NCBI RefSeq assembly: GCF_963924675.1
Contig: NC_089232.1
Coordinates: 38,084,659 to 38,148,658, forward strand
Reading direction: 5' to 3'
Length of the DNA stretch: 64,000 nucleotides
From: Phocoena phocoena
Lineage: Eukaryota > Chordata > Mammalia > Artiodactyla > Phocoenidae
Below the pieces are notes generated by a model. That model was not told where the DNA came from. It did no database searches and saw nothing but the letters and a program-made list of their open reading frames with translations. Every line of letters starts with the position of its first letter. Position 1 is the first letter of the stretch. Positions 35,040 to 46,224 of this stretch are shown here, piece by piece. The position numbers and the translations under genes were made by a program.

Positions 35040-36118
35040 TGGGGATGTTGGGCTGGACAAAGAAGGAAGACTCATCAGTCTGGTGCAGAAAAAATGGGGG
35101 AGCAGAAAACTAAGCCAAGAAGTATCTTCCCCAAAAGTTTTTACTTGAAATATTCACAAAAATGAGTCACAAAAAGAAAACAAGAGAAAGCAGCGAGATG
35201 TGTGACCAGGTTCTCTTTTCTGTTCCACAGAGCAGGGCAAAGTGATGGCAAGCAGTACCAGCGAAGAGAGCATGCTCTGCAGAGGGCCCCTGCTTGAGAA
35301 GTCCACGCGCCTCTGCACTTCCCGCCTTGGACTGAGATTAAGACACAAAACCGAAACTGCACAAGCAGAAAAGCCCCTGCAGGAAGCCAGCCATTGTTCC
35401 AGGTTACCACAGCCACCAGCCGGCAGATGCTCTCGTCCCTTGAGAGAGGATGGGCCTGTGGAGGCTAGGATGTGTCCTGCCCCCAAATAAGTGGCCTTTA
35501 CCCTTTGACAGCATCAAATAACAGCACTTCCTGTGCATTCCCATCTCATTTAATCCACCTCTTGAGGGAGTTAGGTCCAGGGTGTTTATACCTATTTGAA
35601 AGGTGAGGAAACTGAGGCCTTGAGACATTAAGTACCTTGCCTAAAGTTACATGACCAAGAAGTAGCTCAGATCCAACCTGAGTCTTTAAACACCGAGTCC
35701 AGGGTGTATTCCCCTAGGCAGCCTGCCTGTCAAATCAATAGCCAGTGGTTTTTTCAAGTGCTCTTACATCCATGAGCGCACGCATTCTAGGTGAGAAATA
35801 CCAGGCATGGATCACTTCCATCTCCCACATCACAGCTGAGAAACAGCCGTGCAGGGAGGCGGGGCTGCCAGCAGCTGCAGTCTGTGTGGTTAGCCAGCCT
35901 CTGACCAAGACTCGAATCCAGGTTTTTTCCATGATACCAGTGGGCTGCCTCCCTCCAGCCCCCAACACCACATCTGGAAAAAATGACTCAGGTGACAGTG
36001 GGCTGCTCATGTCATCCCCGTGTACAGAAGATGCCATGTCATTTATGAGGCATTTCAAAGTGGGAACACTTGCCCTGGCCTTCCCCCAGGCCTGTATTAA
36101 GTAAAGGTCATGATGTTT
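35040..36118. other. Mostly unique; one L2/MIR3 remnant
   Basis: 35530-35710 carries 'aggtgaggaaactgaggcc' and 'agtaccttgcctaaagttac', an L2/MIR3-type end. An open frame after an acceptor-like 'ctgttccacag' at about 35218-35228 was considered as an exon but its donor side is weak. Confidence 0.4.
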
Positions 36119-36128
36119 GTTAAAATGT

Positions 36129-36386
36129 GAGTACACGGGTGCCTGGCTCACAGGAAAGGGTTTCAGAGGCTGTGCCCGAGATAAGGCTGACTTCTGGAAG
36201 CCTCTCCGCAGACAGGCACGACTCCCCTGGGTTCCCACCCCTCGCTGGATAGTAAGCCTCAGAAGCTCCAGCTCGGCCCTTCCCGCCCCGCTTTGGTGAG
36301 CCCTGTGTCTGACGGGACTGCCCCTTTTCTCACCTGCCTGAGGTCTGTGTTGCAGAACATTCCAACCACTCAAGAAAGGCAGGACC
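36129..36386 (+). repeat. Left arm of a large inverted duplication
   Basis: About 258 bases that recur in reverse complement at 37004-37262. Shared landmarks are 'aggctgtgcccgagataagg', 'cttctggaagcctctccgc', 'agcctcagaa', 'ctgaggtctgtgttgcagaa' and 'ccactcaagaaaggcagg'. By eye roughly nine in ten bases agree, so the duplication is much younger than the MIR/L2 background. Confidence 0.92.
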
Positions 36387-36605
36387 GAAGAGGGGTTCAG
36401 GCCCGAAGACAATCTCCAGTCTCCTCTGGAATAGCAATTTTTCTGGCTGTGAAGAAAAGTTTTCAGTCTTTCTCCACAGAGGGCCTCTGTTCCTCATTCT
36501 CTGCGGCTCTTGATTCCAGATTCAGGACCCCAAGGAGGCCTGAAGCCCTCACGCGGTCATTGCACTAAGATGGGGCTCGTGTATTTGGCCTCCTTCTCTG
36601 CCCAG

Positions 36606-36724
36606 CACAGAGGTCAGGACAGCCGCAGCAGCCTCTCCAAGGCAGTAACAGGAAATAATCCTTCTAGCAACTCCCTTCCTCCATCCCGGTCCCGTCAGGT
36701 GAAAATTGTAGAGGTGGTTAACAG
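36606..36724 (+). CDS. Candidate internal exon of an unidentified host gene
   Basis: A pyrimidine-rich acceptor (GGCCTCCTTCTCTGCCCAG, ending 36605) precedes it and AACAG/GTAAGG (donor at 36725) follows. The 119 bases are open, encoding a Ser-rich stretch ending SRSRQVKIVEVVN plus the first two bases of an Arg codon. It ends in phase 2, which fits the exon at 47019 and gives a continuous helix-like reading across the join. It lies in the loop of the inverted duplication. I do not recognise the protein. Splice-like borders around short open stretches also occur by chance, so the call rests mainly on the phase agreement of three segments. The 5' exons are not identified. Confidence 0.38.
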
Positions 36725-36792
36725 GTAAGGCGGTGGGGAGCTGGGCTGAAACTTCAATTGGCCTTGAATCACCCATTGGTCCTGCCTTTCTT

Positions 36793-37003
36793 TTTTTCTT
36801 TTTTTTTTTTTGCGGTACGTGGGCCTCTCACTGTTGTGGCCTCTCCCGTTGCAGAGCACAGGCTCCGGATGCACAGGCTCTGCGGCCATGGCTCACGGGC
36901 CCAGCCGCTCCATAGCATGTGGGATCTTCCCGGACCGGGGCACGAACCCGTGTCCCCTGCATCGGCAGGCGGACTCTCAACCACTGTGCCACCAGGGAGG
37001 CCC
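36793..37003 (-). repeat. CHR-2-type SINE inside the inverted duplication
   Basis: Flanked by GGTCCTGCCTTTCTT (36778-36792) and the same at 37004-37018. The duplicated target is the inner end of the right arm, so the SINE arrived after the inverted duplication formed or at its edge. Confidence 0.95.
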
Positions 37004-37262
37004 GGTCCTGCCTTTCTTGAGTGGTTGGAATGTTCTGCAACACAGACCTCAGGCAGGTGAGAAAAGGGGCAGTCCCATCAGACACAGGGCTTGCCAAAGC
37101 CGGGCAAGAAGGGCCAAGCTGGAGGTTCTGAGGCTTACTATCCAGCAAGGGGTGGGAGCCCGAGGCGAGTCGTGCCTGTCTGCGGAGAGGCTTCCAGAAG
37201 TCAGCCTTATCTCGGGCACAGCCTCTGAAACTCTTTCTTATGAGCCAGACACCAGTATGCTC
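37004..37262 (-). repeat. Right arm of the inverted duplication
   Basis: Reverse complement of 36129-36386. Differences are scattered substitutions plus small indels. The outer ends fade at 'gagcatactggtgtctggctc' versus 'gagtacacgggtgcctggctc'. Confidence 0.92.
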
Positions 37263-37269
37263 AAAAATA

Positions 37270-37500
37270 AATGTTTTAAATTAAGACAATTTTTAAGAGT
37301 AGTTTTAGGTTCAGAGTAAAATTGAGGGGCAGATATAGAGATGTGCCATATACCTCCTGCCTCCACACATGCATGACCTCCCTGATTATCAACATCTGCC
37401 ACCAGAGGGGTACGTTTGTGTAATGAACCTACTCTGATCTATCATAATTACCCAAAGTCCATAGTTTACTTTAGGGTTCATTCTTGGTGTTGTCAAGTTT
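37270..37500 (-). repeat. L1 3' UTR fragment, minus strand
   Basis: 'agtagttttaggttcagag', 'gatgtgccatatacctcc', 'aatgaacctactctgatc', 'ccatagtttactttagggttc': same family of L1 3' UTR as at 17760-18000. Confidence 0.8.
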
Positions 37501-38700
37501 TAATCACGTCAAACAGCACTTGCAGTCAATCAGATGTGAGGCAAGCAGCCAGCATTGTTCTGGAGGAAGCCCAGATAGGGTGCTTCTGATCTAAGAAGTG
37601 ATACGTCCTGTCTGGGAACACAAATTGAGTATAGGAGCAGAACTGGCCCCCCCAAAATTAGACACATGTTTTAGGTGTTCCCTTTCCTTACATCTGGGTG
37701 TAGGATGCTCTATGGCTAAAAATAATTGTTGGTTCCTGGGAGATGTAGGTATTGAATTGTTCAAGATTCGTTCATGGGAGATGAGGTGACCAGATGATGG
37801 CAGACTGACCCTCTCTTCATTCCCGGTTAGAGGAAAGGCTGTGACAATGCACTGGGCACAGAATATTGCTACTTGGACTGGCCCCTGGCTGAGACCGAAA
37901 CCTTCAGACTGGAGACGATGATGGTTCCCTTCTCTGAGCCAAGGGGATGAGGCCACATCTTTGGGTATGTGGTGGGAGGGGTGTTGGGGGGCATGGGGAG
38001 ACTCTCCTTAACATAAAGGGTGTTCTTACTGTCAGTCATCCTGTGGCAGGCAAGAGAGAATGCCTTGGGCTGGGGGAGGAAAGGATTTCTCCTCTCCATG
38101 CAGTAAGTGGGCCTGGAGACTGCTATTGGTAGGGGTTGAAGCGGCCCTTGCCAGATGGAGGCCTGTGGGTACCAGACACGTCTCTTCTAAGGCAGGTGGA
38201 AATTACTCTCAGGAACCTGTTGTCATAGGGGCGATGGGGCTGGGAGCAGGGCAGTGTCCTCTCCCCCAGGCCTGGCAGAGTCACCGTGGGACCAGTCTCA
38301 TGAGCTACAGAGGCATAATCATGGCAGCAAGGTGAGAAGGCTGGGTGGAAGAGGCTTTCTGGAGCTCACAGCAGGCTGTGCCTCAGGAAACGCTCAGAAA
38401 TCATCGAGAAGGAAACTCTACACTTTGGGTGTAGGAAAGAAGTATAATTTCATTTTAGACACAGTGAAGTTTCAACATAAGTTACTTGCATATACAACAC
38501 ACTCATTTCACAGATGAGGAAACCAGGGGTCGGAGGGCCTGAGAAAGAGACTGAGAGGGTCTGCTGTCTGAGGAGCATGAACCAGCCCCTGGAGGTAGCG
38601 ATAACCCAGGAGTCCCTGGGATCCTATGAGGCGTTCTCGACGGCTACATCTGCTTAGACTTTGGGTAAAGGTGGTACAGTGATGCCAGATCACACAACCG
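37500..38700. other. Unique sequence with one possible exon
   Basis: No repeats recognised. 38270-38331 is a 62-base open segment between an acceptor-like CCTCTCCCCCAG and a donor-like CAAG/GTGAGA; see findings. Confidence 0.4.
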
Positions 38701-38841
38701 TCTTCTATTGGGTTGGCCAAAAAGTTCGTTCGGTTTTTTCCGTAAGCTGCCTCTAGTAGCACTTAGTTGTCTTTAACTTCATTCAAAACAACTTTGTTAG
38801 ATTGTATGTGACAGCTGTCATAGCAGCATGCATTTAAAAAA

Positions 38842-40290
38842 AAAGACATCAAATTTGGTGACTTTTTGTGTAGCCATTTTAATATTGAAGATGGAAGAAA
38901 AAAGCAACATTTTCGGCAAATTATGCTTTATAATTTCAAGAAAGGTAAAAATGCAACTGAAATTTAAAAAAAAAGTTGTGCAGTGTATGGAGAAGGTGCT
39001 GTGACTGATCAAATGCGTCAAAAGCGGTTTGCAAAGTTTCGTGCTGGAGATTTCTCGCTGGACAATGCTCCACGGTTGGGTAGACCATTTGAAGTTGATA
39101 GCGATCAAATCAAGACATTAATTGAGGGCTTCCCTGGTGGTGCAGTGGTTAAGAATCCGCCTGCCAACACAGGGGACACGGGTTCAATCCCTGGTCCAGG
39201 AAGATCCCACATGCCGTGGAGCAACTAAACCCATGAGCCACAACTACTGAGCCTGTGCTCTAGGACCCGTGTGCCACAACTACTGAGCCCATGTGCTGCA
39301 ACTACTGAAGCTTGCGTGCCTAGAACCCATGCTCCGCAGCAAGAGAAGCCACCACAATGAGAAGCATGCGCACCACAACGAAGAGTAGCTCCCGCTCGCC
39401 ACAACTAGAGAAAGCCCGTGTGCAGCAACGGGCTAAACAAATTAATTAATTAATTAACGCAGTCTAAATTAATTAATTAAGTTTTTTAAAAAAAGACATT
39501 AATTGAGACCAATCAACGTTATACCATGTGGGAGATAGCCGACATACTCAAAATATCCAAATCAAGAGTTGAAAATCATTAGCACCAGCTTGGTTATGTT
39601 AATCACTTTGATGTTTGGGTTCCACATAATTTAAGGGAACAAAATCTTCTTGACCATATTTCCGCACACTATTCTCTACTTATACGTTTTTAAAACATTC
39701 CATTTTTAAAACAGATTGTGACGGGCAGTGAAAAGTGGATTCTGTACAATAATGTGGAACAGAAGAGATTATGGGGCAAGTGAAATGAATCACCACCAAC
39801 CACACCAAAGGCCGGTCTTCATCCAAAAACGGTGATGTTGTGCATATGGTGGGATTGGAAGGGAGTCCGCTATTATGAGCTCCTTCTGGAAAACCAAAGG
39901 ATTAATTCCAACAAGTACGGCTCCCAATTAGACCAACTGAAAGCAGCACTCAACAAAAAGTGTCCAGAATTAGTCAACAGAAAATGCATAATATTCCATC
40001 TGGATGACGCAAGACTGCATGTTTCTTTGATGACCAGGCATAAACTGTTACAGCTTGGCTGGGAAGTTCTGATTCATCTGCTGTATTCACCAGACATTGC
40101 ACCTTTGGATTTCCATTTATTTCGGTCTTTCCAAAATTCTATTAATGGAAAACATTTCAATTCCTGAAAGACTGTAAAAGGCAAACAGTTCTTTGCTCAA
40201 AAAGATAAAAAGTTTTGGGAAGGTGTAATTATGAAGTTGCCTGAAAAAATGGCAGAAGGTAGTGGAACAAAAGGGTGAATACATTGTTCA
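38842..40290 (+). pseudogene. Mariner transposase, decayed and interrupted
   Basis: N-terminal HTH part reads FGDFLCSHFNIEDG and later FAKFRAGDFSLDNAPRLGRP. The catalytic part reads VTGSEKWILYN (first catalytic Asp replaced by Ser), CIIFHLDDARLH (second Asp) and LLYSPDIAPLDFHLF (third Asp). Several in-frame stops, and a SINE at 39127-39492 cuts the gene between the DNA-binding and catalytic parts. Non-functional. Confidence 0.92.
39127..39492 (+). repeat. CHR-1-type SINE inside the mariner
   Basis: Flanked by AAGACATTAATTGAG at 39112-39126 and 39493-39507 (exact). Tail includes AATTAATTAATT units. Confidence 0.96.
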
Positions 40291-41224
40291 ATGAAGTTCT
40301 TGATGAAAATGAAAAATGTGTCTTTTATTTTTACTTAAAAACCAAAGGCACTTTTTGGCCAACCCAATATTTTACTCATCTTTAAGTGATTGAAAAGTAA
40401 CTTTTTTAGAAAAAAGCCAAACGTTAACCAGAGTCAACCAAATATGGAAAATAGATCAACCTCATAAGACTGAAAATGTGTCAAGAGAAAAGAAACAAAG
40501 AATTCCAGAATGGAATGTTAGTTGTCTCTCCCCCTCCACACACCTGGAGCTGAATGATAAGAGAAGGTTAGAGAATAAGACCCCAAGGAGTATCATCAGT
40601 TCCTCACAATTTGGCAGAGAGAGGGCTGAGGGGTTGAACAGGCAGCCTGGGGAAAGTCGAGGGGAAATCCCAGGGAGAAACCCATCAGGGAGGCCAACAG
40701 GGGCTGGAGGAGCAGCTGCACTTGTTTTTTCAGGGCTCTAAGGTGCCTTCCAGGAACAAGCCAAAGCTCCAGGAGGAGGTCACATCCCTGTTAGGTAAAG
40801 AGGATCCTGGTGTGGGGCACTGAATAGATTTCAGGAGAGACAGCAGAGCCCAGATCTGTCCTTCATCTGTCCCTGTAACCCTCAGACCTCAGTGAAGCAG
40901 GAAGTACTCCCATCCCCCAAACTCTAGTGTCAAGGGAATGACAGGTAGGTAGAAAGTGTGTCAAGGGGAACTTGCTCTCACACCTTCAGAGCATTGGATC
41001 ATCTGGCCAGACTTACCCATGCAAAATTAAAAGAAATGTTAGGGAAGCTAAGCCAACATGCTAGATTTTTAAAAAGAAGAACAAGGAGAAAGCAGAGGAG
41101 GGGAAGAGAAGGAAAATAAGCAAGAAACAGAATATGAAAAAGATAAACAAAGCCAGTCTAGAAGTAATCACTGTCCCCGTTACAGAAGAACACTCCTGAG
41201 TGCTTCACACTATAGAACCAATAT

Positions 41225-41345
41225 GAATGTTTAATATTTAATTAATTATATTAATTAAATAGTTAATTATATTAACATTTAGTAAATTATATCCATTTAG
41301 TGTATAATTAATGTAAACATATTTAGTATGCTTATGAAACTTAAT
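41225..41345. repeat. AT-rich TTAATTAA low-complexity stretch
   Basis: Repeated TTAATTAA and TATATTAA, nearly palindromic. Confidence 0.75.
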
Positions 41346-41789
41346 AAAAAAGAGCCCAAGGATGAGTTGATAAATCAACTAAATAAAATAAAAAGGAAAT
41401 CTAGAGTGAAGGCAAAAAATTAAGAACAAAAACAAGAGATTTATAGATCTATTAGATAAGTTAGAAACATCAAGGAAGCTAACAAATTTTCTGGCTCAGA
41501 GGAAAAGCTTGAGATAATTATAGTGAACATGGATGAAAATGACAAAACAATTAAAGCAATTAAGAACAGGATGCTCTACAGAAGACAAGCACAAATCACC
41601 TAACACAGGGATAACTGGTATTGAATTTCAGGTCGAGATGATGAGCGCTAGGTGAACCTCCCCTACTGCCCTAACTTCCTACTGCAAATACACAGAAAAG
41701 CTTGATAAAATATGAAAACACATTTTAAAATGTCATCTCCAAGCTCCAAACAAAAAAGGCAAATCTCTAGGGACAGAGTAGGAATATTA

Positions 41790-42362
41790 CCAAACGGAAC
41801 TTGGGTCTGCTTGCCTGACACACAGCAAAGCCAATCCACTGACACCGGGTTGTGGTGAAAGAAAGTATAGCATTTATTATAGGGCACCAAACAAAGAGAA
41901 GTGGCAGCTCATGCTCAAAAGACCCAAATTCCTCGATGGCTTCCAGGGAAGGGTTTTTAAAAACGGTATGAAGGAGAGGGTTGTGGGGTGTATGGTCAGC
42001 CTGCGCACAATTCTCTGACTGGTTGATGGTGAGGTAAATGGGTGAATGTTTGGGGAATCTCAATTATCAGTTTTCTGGCTCCAACCAGTCTGGGGGTCCT
42101 TGTGCTGGTGGTCAGCATACAGTTAACTTCTTCCACCTGGTGGGGGTTTTAGTACCTACAGAAACACTCAAAGATATGGCTTAAGATATTATCTATAGCC
42201 CTTGAGGAGGAACTAAGATCCTTGACTTTGTTTTATGGCTAAACTATTATTATTTCATCTTGCTTGACTGTTTTTATTTCTTTCTGCAGTTTCTCACTGC
42301 TCTAGTTAAATTTGCTCTTTGGAACTCAGGGAAGGCCTAGGAGGCTAACACTTTTCTACAAA
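41790..42362 (-). repeat. Cetartiodactyl ERV LTR, minus strand
   Basis: Minus-strand AATAAA at 41873-41878, followed (minus) by 'gctatactttctttcacc', 'acaacccggtgtcagtgg' and 'gtcaggcaagcagaccc', a recognisable R/U5 of a ruminant/cetacean ERV. U3 extends to about 42360. No internal region seen, so probably solo. Borders approximate. Confidence 0.7.
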
Positions 42363-43124
42363 CAACAGGCAGGGGACACAGGGGAAGGGAGTGTCCTGTC
42401 CCTGGGAAGGCCCCACAGGGTCCTGCTCAGTTTCAGGAATAAAGATTTAAATGAGAACTGAAGCTGCGAGACCCACAGGGGACTCAGACTGGGTGACTGG
42501 GGTTGGGGTTTCAGTGAGCCATGAGCCCCCCATGCAGCAGAGAGTCATGAAGTCAGGAGACAAGGACCATGCTGCCCCTCACTGGAGAGGACCAGGAAAA
42601 GATTATACTGAACACAGCCATCTGTCCAGCTACAGATGAAAACAGTCAACAGTCCTGGTCCACTAGCCTACGGTTTGGTCTGGCAGTGCTATATCCTAAA
42701 GGACAACACTGAAACCTCCCTTGTGGGACTCCTCCCTCCATAACCCAGAGAACACAGGGGAGACATCCTTGGAAAGATGGCGTCTGTGGAAGATGAGCTC
42801 ATAGACAAGAATTACAAAATCTATAAGGAAGACCAACAACACTAAAGTCTCTAGACCCCCAAAACAAGAAAATTTACATGTAAGGACCTGGAGATGATAT
42901 GCAATCTTGAAGAAATTTTAACTCAAAATGTATATAAAACTTCAGAGAACTAAATGAATAAATAGCCATCACCATAAATAAGAACAGGTGGTTATGAAAT
43001 AAAAGAGGCAAATATTTTACAAAGTTGAAGTATTAGAAACAAATAATGTAGTTATTGACATAACTGGACATAGCCTTCTTTGCGTCCTATAGGCATGTGA
43101 GTGCTTTTTATACACAAGCATTCA

Positions 43125-43305
43125 TGTATCCTTTCATAGAAGATTTGGAAGAATATACATCAAGTTGTGAATAGTGGTTAAGTCTGAGAATGGAGCTGGG
43201 GTGTTTTTTATTTTCTTCTTTTGCCCAACTGTGTCTTTTAACTTTTTTTACAGTGAATGTGTAATGTTTTATCAAAAGAAAAATCAATAAGGGACATATT
43301 TTAAT
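43125..43305 (+). repeat. HAL1/L1 3' end fragment
   Basis: 'tgaatagtggttaagtctg', 'ggtgttttttattttcttc', 'cagtgaatgtgtaatg', the common end of HAL1-like elements. Confidence 0.6.
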
Positions 43306-43309
43306 CTTA

Positions 43310-44515
43310 AAAGGATGGGGTGGGAGGGTTGGCAGGGCTTCTGGCTCAGCCCACGTAGAATAATCATGAATTAAACTGTGAGAAGTTAATGAAATTGTAT
43401 TATCACATGAAAATAGTTGAATAATTTTTGAGCAAATGTTTAGAGTATATTCAGTATTGCCTAACTTTATATAGACTAAGTGTCATGCCCAAAATAATTC
43501 ACTTCAAAGAGAGATAGGCAGGCATCCTCTAGAGCGGCTACAACTGAGGTCCAGTGAGAGGCTGGTGTGACTGCAGAGAAGGGAGACATGCCCTGTATAA
43601 TCAGGCCCTGTGGACAAAGAAAGCAAGTAGTAGTTCTGAGTATGAGCCACACATCTAAAGTCACAAGGGCAGGTGCTCGAAATTCCAAGCACTGATTGGG
43701 GCTCAACTTGCTTCTCACATGGGAAACTGTGGTATCTTCTGGGTGAGGAAAAACAAAGGTTATTTATTTAATGATAGCTGATGATTCTCCCTGCAACACC
43801 AGGTAAGGCCACTTATAAATTTTAATGATTTAAAGAACATGGCCTTTAAAACAGTTTTTCCAACCCCAGTGTAATAAGTTCTCCCCCAGACAGAGTGTCC
43901 TAAGGGAATGGGTCACAACTGCAGTGTGACAGAAATATCTTCAACTCCAGTCCACTGCCCTGTCCTTTCCCAGGTAGGACTTCGGTATCTTATCAACACC
44001 GCCTCAGCTGATAAAGCCTTCCTGTACTTCTCTTTGGTGCCATTCTCCTCTTTGCTTCAATGGGATTGCTGTGGGTTTTGACATGAAATGCAACCTAGCT
44101 GTCACCAAGGTCAATGTTGTTGACTCCATACGTCACTGCTGGTGTTGGCCATTAACAACACAGCTCCCAGGTTTTTGTTGTCAGTGTTGCTGCCCTGTGG
44201 GGACATCGCCCTGTTCTCTGACCTTGGCCACCACTACTCCTATTGTGCCCCTGTGCCACTTAGACCAAAGGGTGCCCTTCCTCAAGACACTGGACTCCCT
44301 CTAACAGAAGCCATCATGATAGCCTGATTTTGTTGGGATGCAACACTTGGCTGCCATTTGCTGGAAAGATCTGTCTCTAGTGTCTGTTGTGTGAGTGCGC
44401 TTCCTTCGATGTGGCAGAACACAGTCTGCACGGCCTTCTGACCATGCTTGGGAGAGGTGTCTCTCCTCACCAGTATTCACAACTTCCTTATAAGGCTCCA
44501 AAAGGAATACGCCAG
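43310..44515. other. Unique non-coding sequence
   Basis: No repeat identified with confidence; overlapping short frames on both strands (43476-43718, 44071-44525) lack coding character. Confidence 0.4.
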
Positions 44516-44531
44516 CTATTTCCATTTTCTT

Positions 44532-44841
44532 CTTAAAATTAATTAATTAATTAATTAATTAATTTTGGCTGTGTTGGGGCCTCGTTGCTGCATGCGGGCT
44601 TTCTCCAGCTGCGGCGAGCGGGGGCCACTCCTCACTGCGGCAGGCAGGCTTCTTATTGCGGTGGCCTCTCTGGTTGTGGAGCACAGGCTCTAGGCACACG
44701 GGCTCTGGAGCGCAGGCTCAGCAGTTGTGGCACACGGGCCCAGCTGCTCTGCAGCATGTGGGATCCTCCCGGACCAGGGCTCAAACTCGTGTCCACTGCA
44801 TTGGCAGGTGGATTCCCAACCACTGAGCCACCAGGGAAGTC
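44532..44841 (-). repeat. CHR-1-type SINE
   Basis: Flanked by CTATTTCCATTTTCTT at 44516-44531 and 44842-44857 (exact). Left tail (AATT)n, about seven units. Confidence 0.95.
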
Positions 44842-45094
44842 CTATTTCCATTTTCTTGTGGCCTCCTGGCTTCTTCCACCCACAGCTGGGTCAGAACTCA
44901 TCTACCATCAACCACCATCAACCAGCCAGGGGTACATTCAAGAGACTCCTCCCCAACAATTTCAAGCCACAGCCTTCTACGTTGGAGTGAACTCTTTGCC
45001 CGCCTAGGCTTACTCTTCAGAGGTCAAGGTCACCTTTTATTTTTTTTTCCTAGAGATGTCAACCTGCTTTCCTAGGATCCAGCAGTTAATTCTT

Positions 45095-45321
45095 TTTGGT
45101 TTTGTTTTTTTTTTGTTGTTTGTTTGTTTTCCGGTACGTGGGCCTCTCACTGTGTGGCCTCTCCCGTTGCGGGGCACAGGCTCCAGACGCGCAGGCTCAG
45201 CGGCCATGGCTCATGGGCCCAGCCACTCCGCGGCATGTGGGATCCTCCTGGACCGGGGCACGAACCCGTGTCCCCAGCATCGGCAGGCGGACTCTCAACC
45301 ACTGCGCCACCAGGGAAGCCC
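45095..45321 (-). repeat. CHR-2-type SINE
   Basis: Flanked by CCAGCAGTTAATTCTT at 45079-45094 and 45322-45337 (exact). Confidence 0.95.
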
Positions 45322-45337
45322 CCAGCAGTTAATTCTT

Positions 45338-45880
45338 AAAGTTCTTTTCATTTCTTCCAGCAGTCCTCGCAGGTTCTCATGCAAAGCAGAGACTTGAAAT
45401 CCCACCTGGGTATGCCAACACATGCTCCTTCCCTTACATACAACTGTGGTCCCAGGAGATTCTGCCACATCGATTGTGATGTGTCAGACAAACACTATGC
45501 TCGGCAGCCCAATCCTAGGCTGCTCTGAAAGGGTCCACTTCCCAACATGGGTCACGTGCTGTCTCTTAGTGTTTATTCTCAACTCGTTAACAACCAAAGC
45601 CAACCCAACCTACATTAAGGTATTTGAACTAAACTGAGAAGCCTCTCCCCCTAAATTTGCCCTGGGCTAGATTTCTTAGGAAAAGAGCATCTTAAGGAGG
45701 CAGACATCAGCCAGTGTTCACTGAGCATCTCTGTGAACAAAATTCCAGGATGGATACAAAGGGGCTTCTAAGATGGACAGACAAGGCCTCTTCGTGGAGG
45801 AAGCTCCCAGTTAGTTGCCACAGTCCCAGTTTACACATATTGTCCCCATGTAATCAGTATTTGCACCCCCTTTCACTCTT
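45338..45880. other. Unique non-coding sequence
   Basis: Nothing recognised. Confidence 0.4.
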
Positions 45881-45896
45881 AAAAATGTCACAGTTT

Positions 45897-46207
45897 GGGG
45901 CTTCCCTGGTGGCGCAGTGGTTGAGAATCTGCCTGCCAATGCAGGGGACACGGGTTCGAGCCCTGGTCTGGGAGGATCCCACATGCCGCGGAGCAACTAG
46001 GCCCGTGAGCCACAACTACTGAGCCTGCGCGTCTGGAGCCTGTGCTCCGCAACAAGAGAGGACACAACAGTGAGAGGCCCGCACACCGTGATGAAGAGTG
46101 GCCCCGCTTACCACAACTAGAGAAAGCCCTCGCACAGAAACGAAGACCCAACACAGCAAAAATTCATTAATTAATAAACTCCTACCCCCAACATCTTCTT
46201 AAAAAAA
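45897..46207 (+). repeat. CHR SINE with mixed CHR-1/CHR-2 body
   Basis: Begins like CHR-1 ('gagcaactaggcccgtgag', 'acaactactgagcc') then has CHR-2 blocks ('gcgtctggagcctgtgctcc', 'cacaacagtgagaggcccg'), then CHR-1 again ('cacaactagagaaagcc'). Flanked by AAAAATGTCACAGTTT at 45881-45896 and 46208-46223. Confidence 0.9.
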
Positions 46208-46224
46208 AAAAATGTCACAGTTTA

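Larger units (their letters stand above)
38708..40367 (+). mobile_element. Full-length mariner transposon with an inserted SINE
   Basis: Ends TTGGGTTGGCCAAAAAGT... and its inverted copy ...CTTTTTGGCCAACCCAA, flanked by TA on both sides (38706-38707 and 40368-40369). Without the SINE and its duplicated target the element is about 1.28 kb, the usual mariner length. By recall it is the cetartiodactyl Mariner_BT-type family. Confidence 0.94.
40480..43080 (+). repeat. Possible old L1 5' region, split by an ERV LTR
   Basis: 40500-41020 resembles an L1M 5' UTR ('agtatcatcagttcctcac', 'ggcagagagagggctgagg'). 41330-41590 is A-rich with ORF1-like segments ('ctaaataaaataaaaagg', 'gaaaatgacaaaacaattaaag'). 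The LTR at about 41790-42362 interrupts it and similar sequence may resume to 43000. Diverged, assignment by recall. Confidence 0.4.

Noticed and set aside
35229..35401. Possible exon after CTTTTCTGTTCCACAG
   Set aside because: The acceptor is good but the donor (CAG/GTTACC) is weak and it does not fit the phase chain unambiguously.
35735..36412. 225-codon minus-strand open frame, longest in the window
   Set aside because: Half of it lies in the left arm of the inverted duplication and is mirrored in the right arm with frame-changing differences; no recognisable domain.
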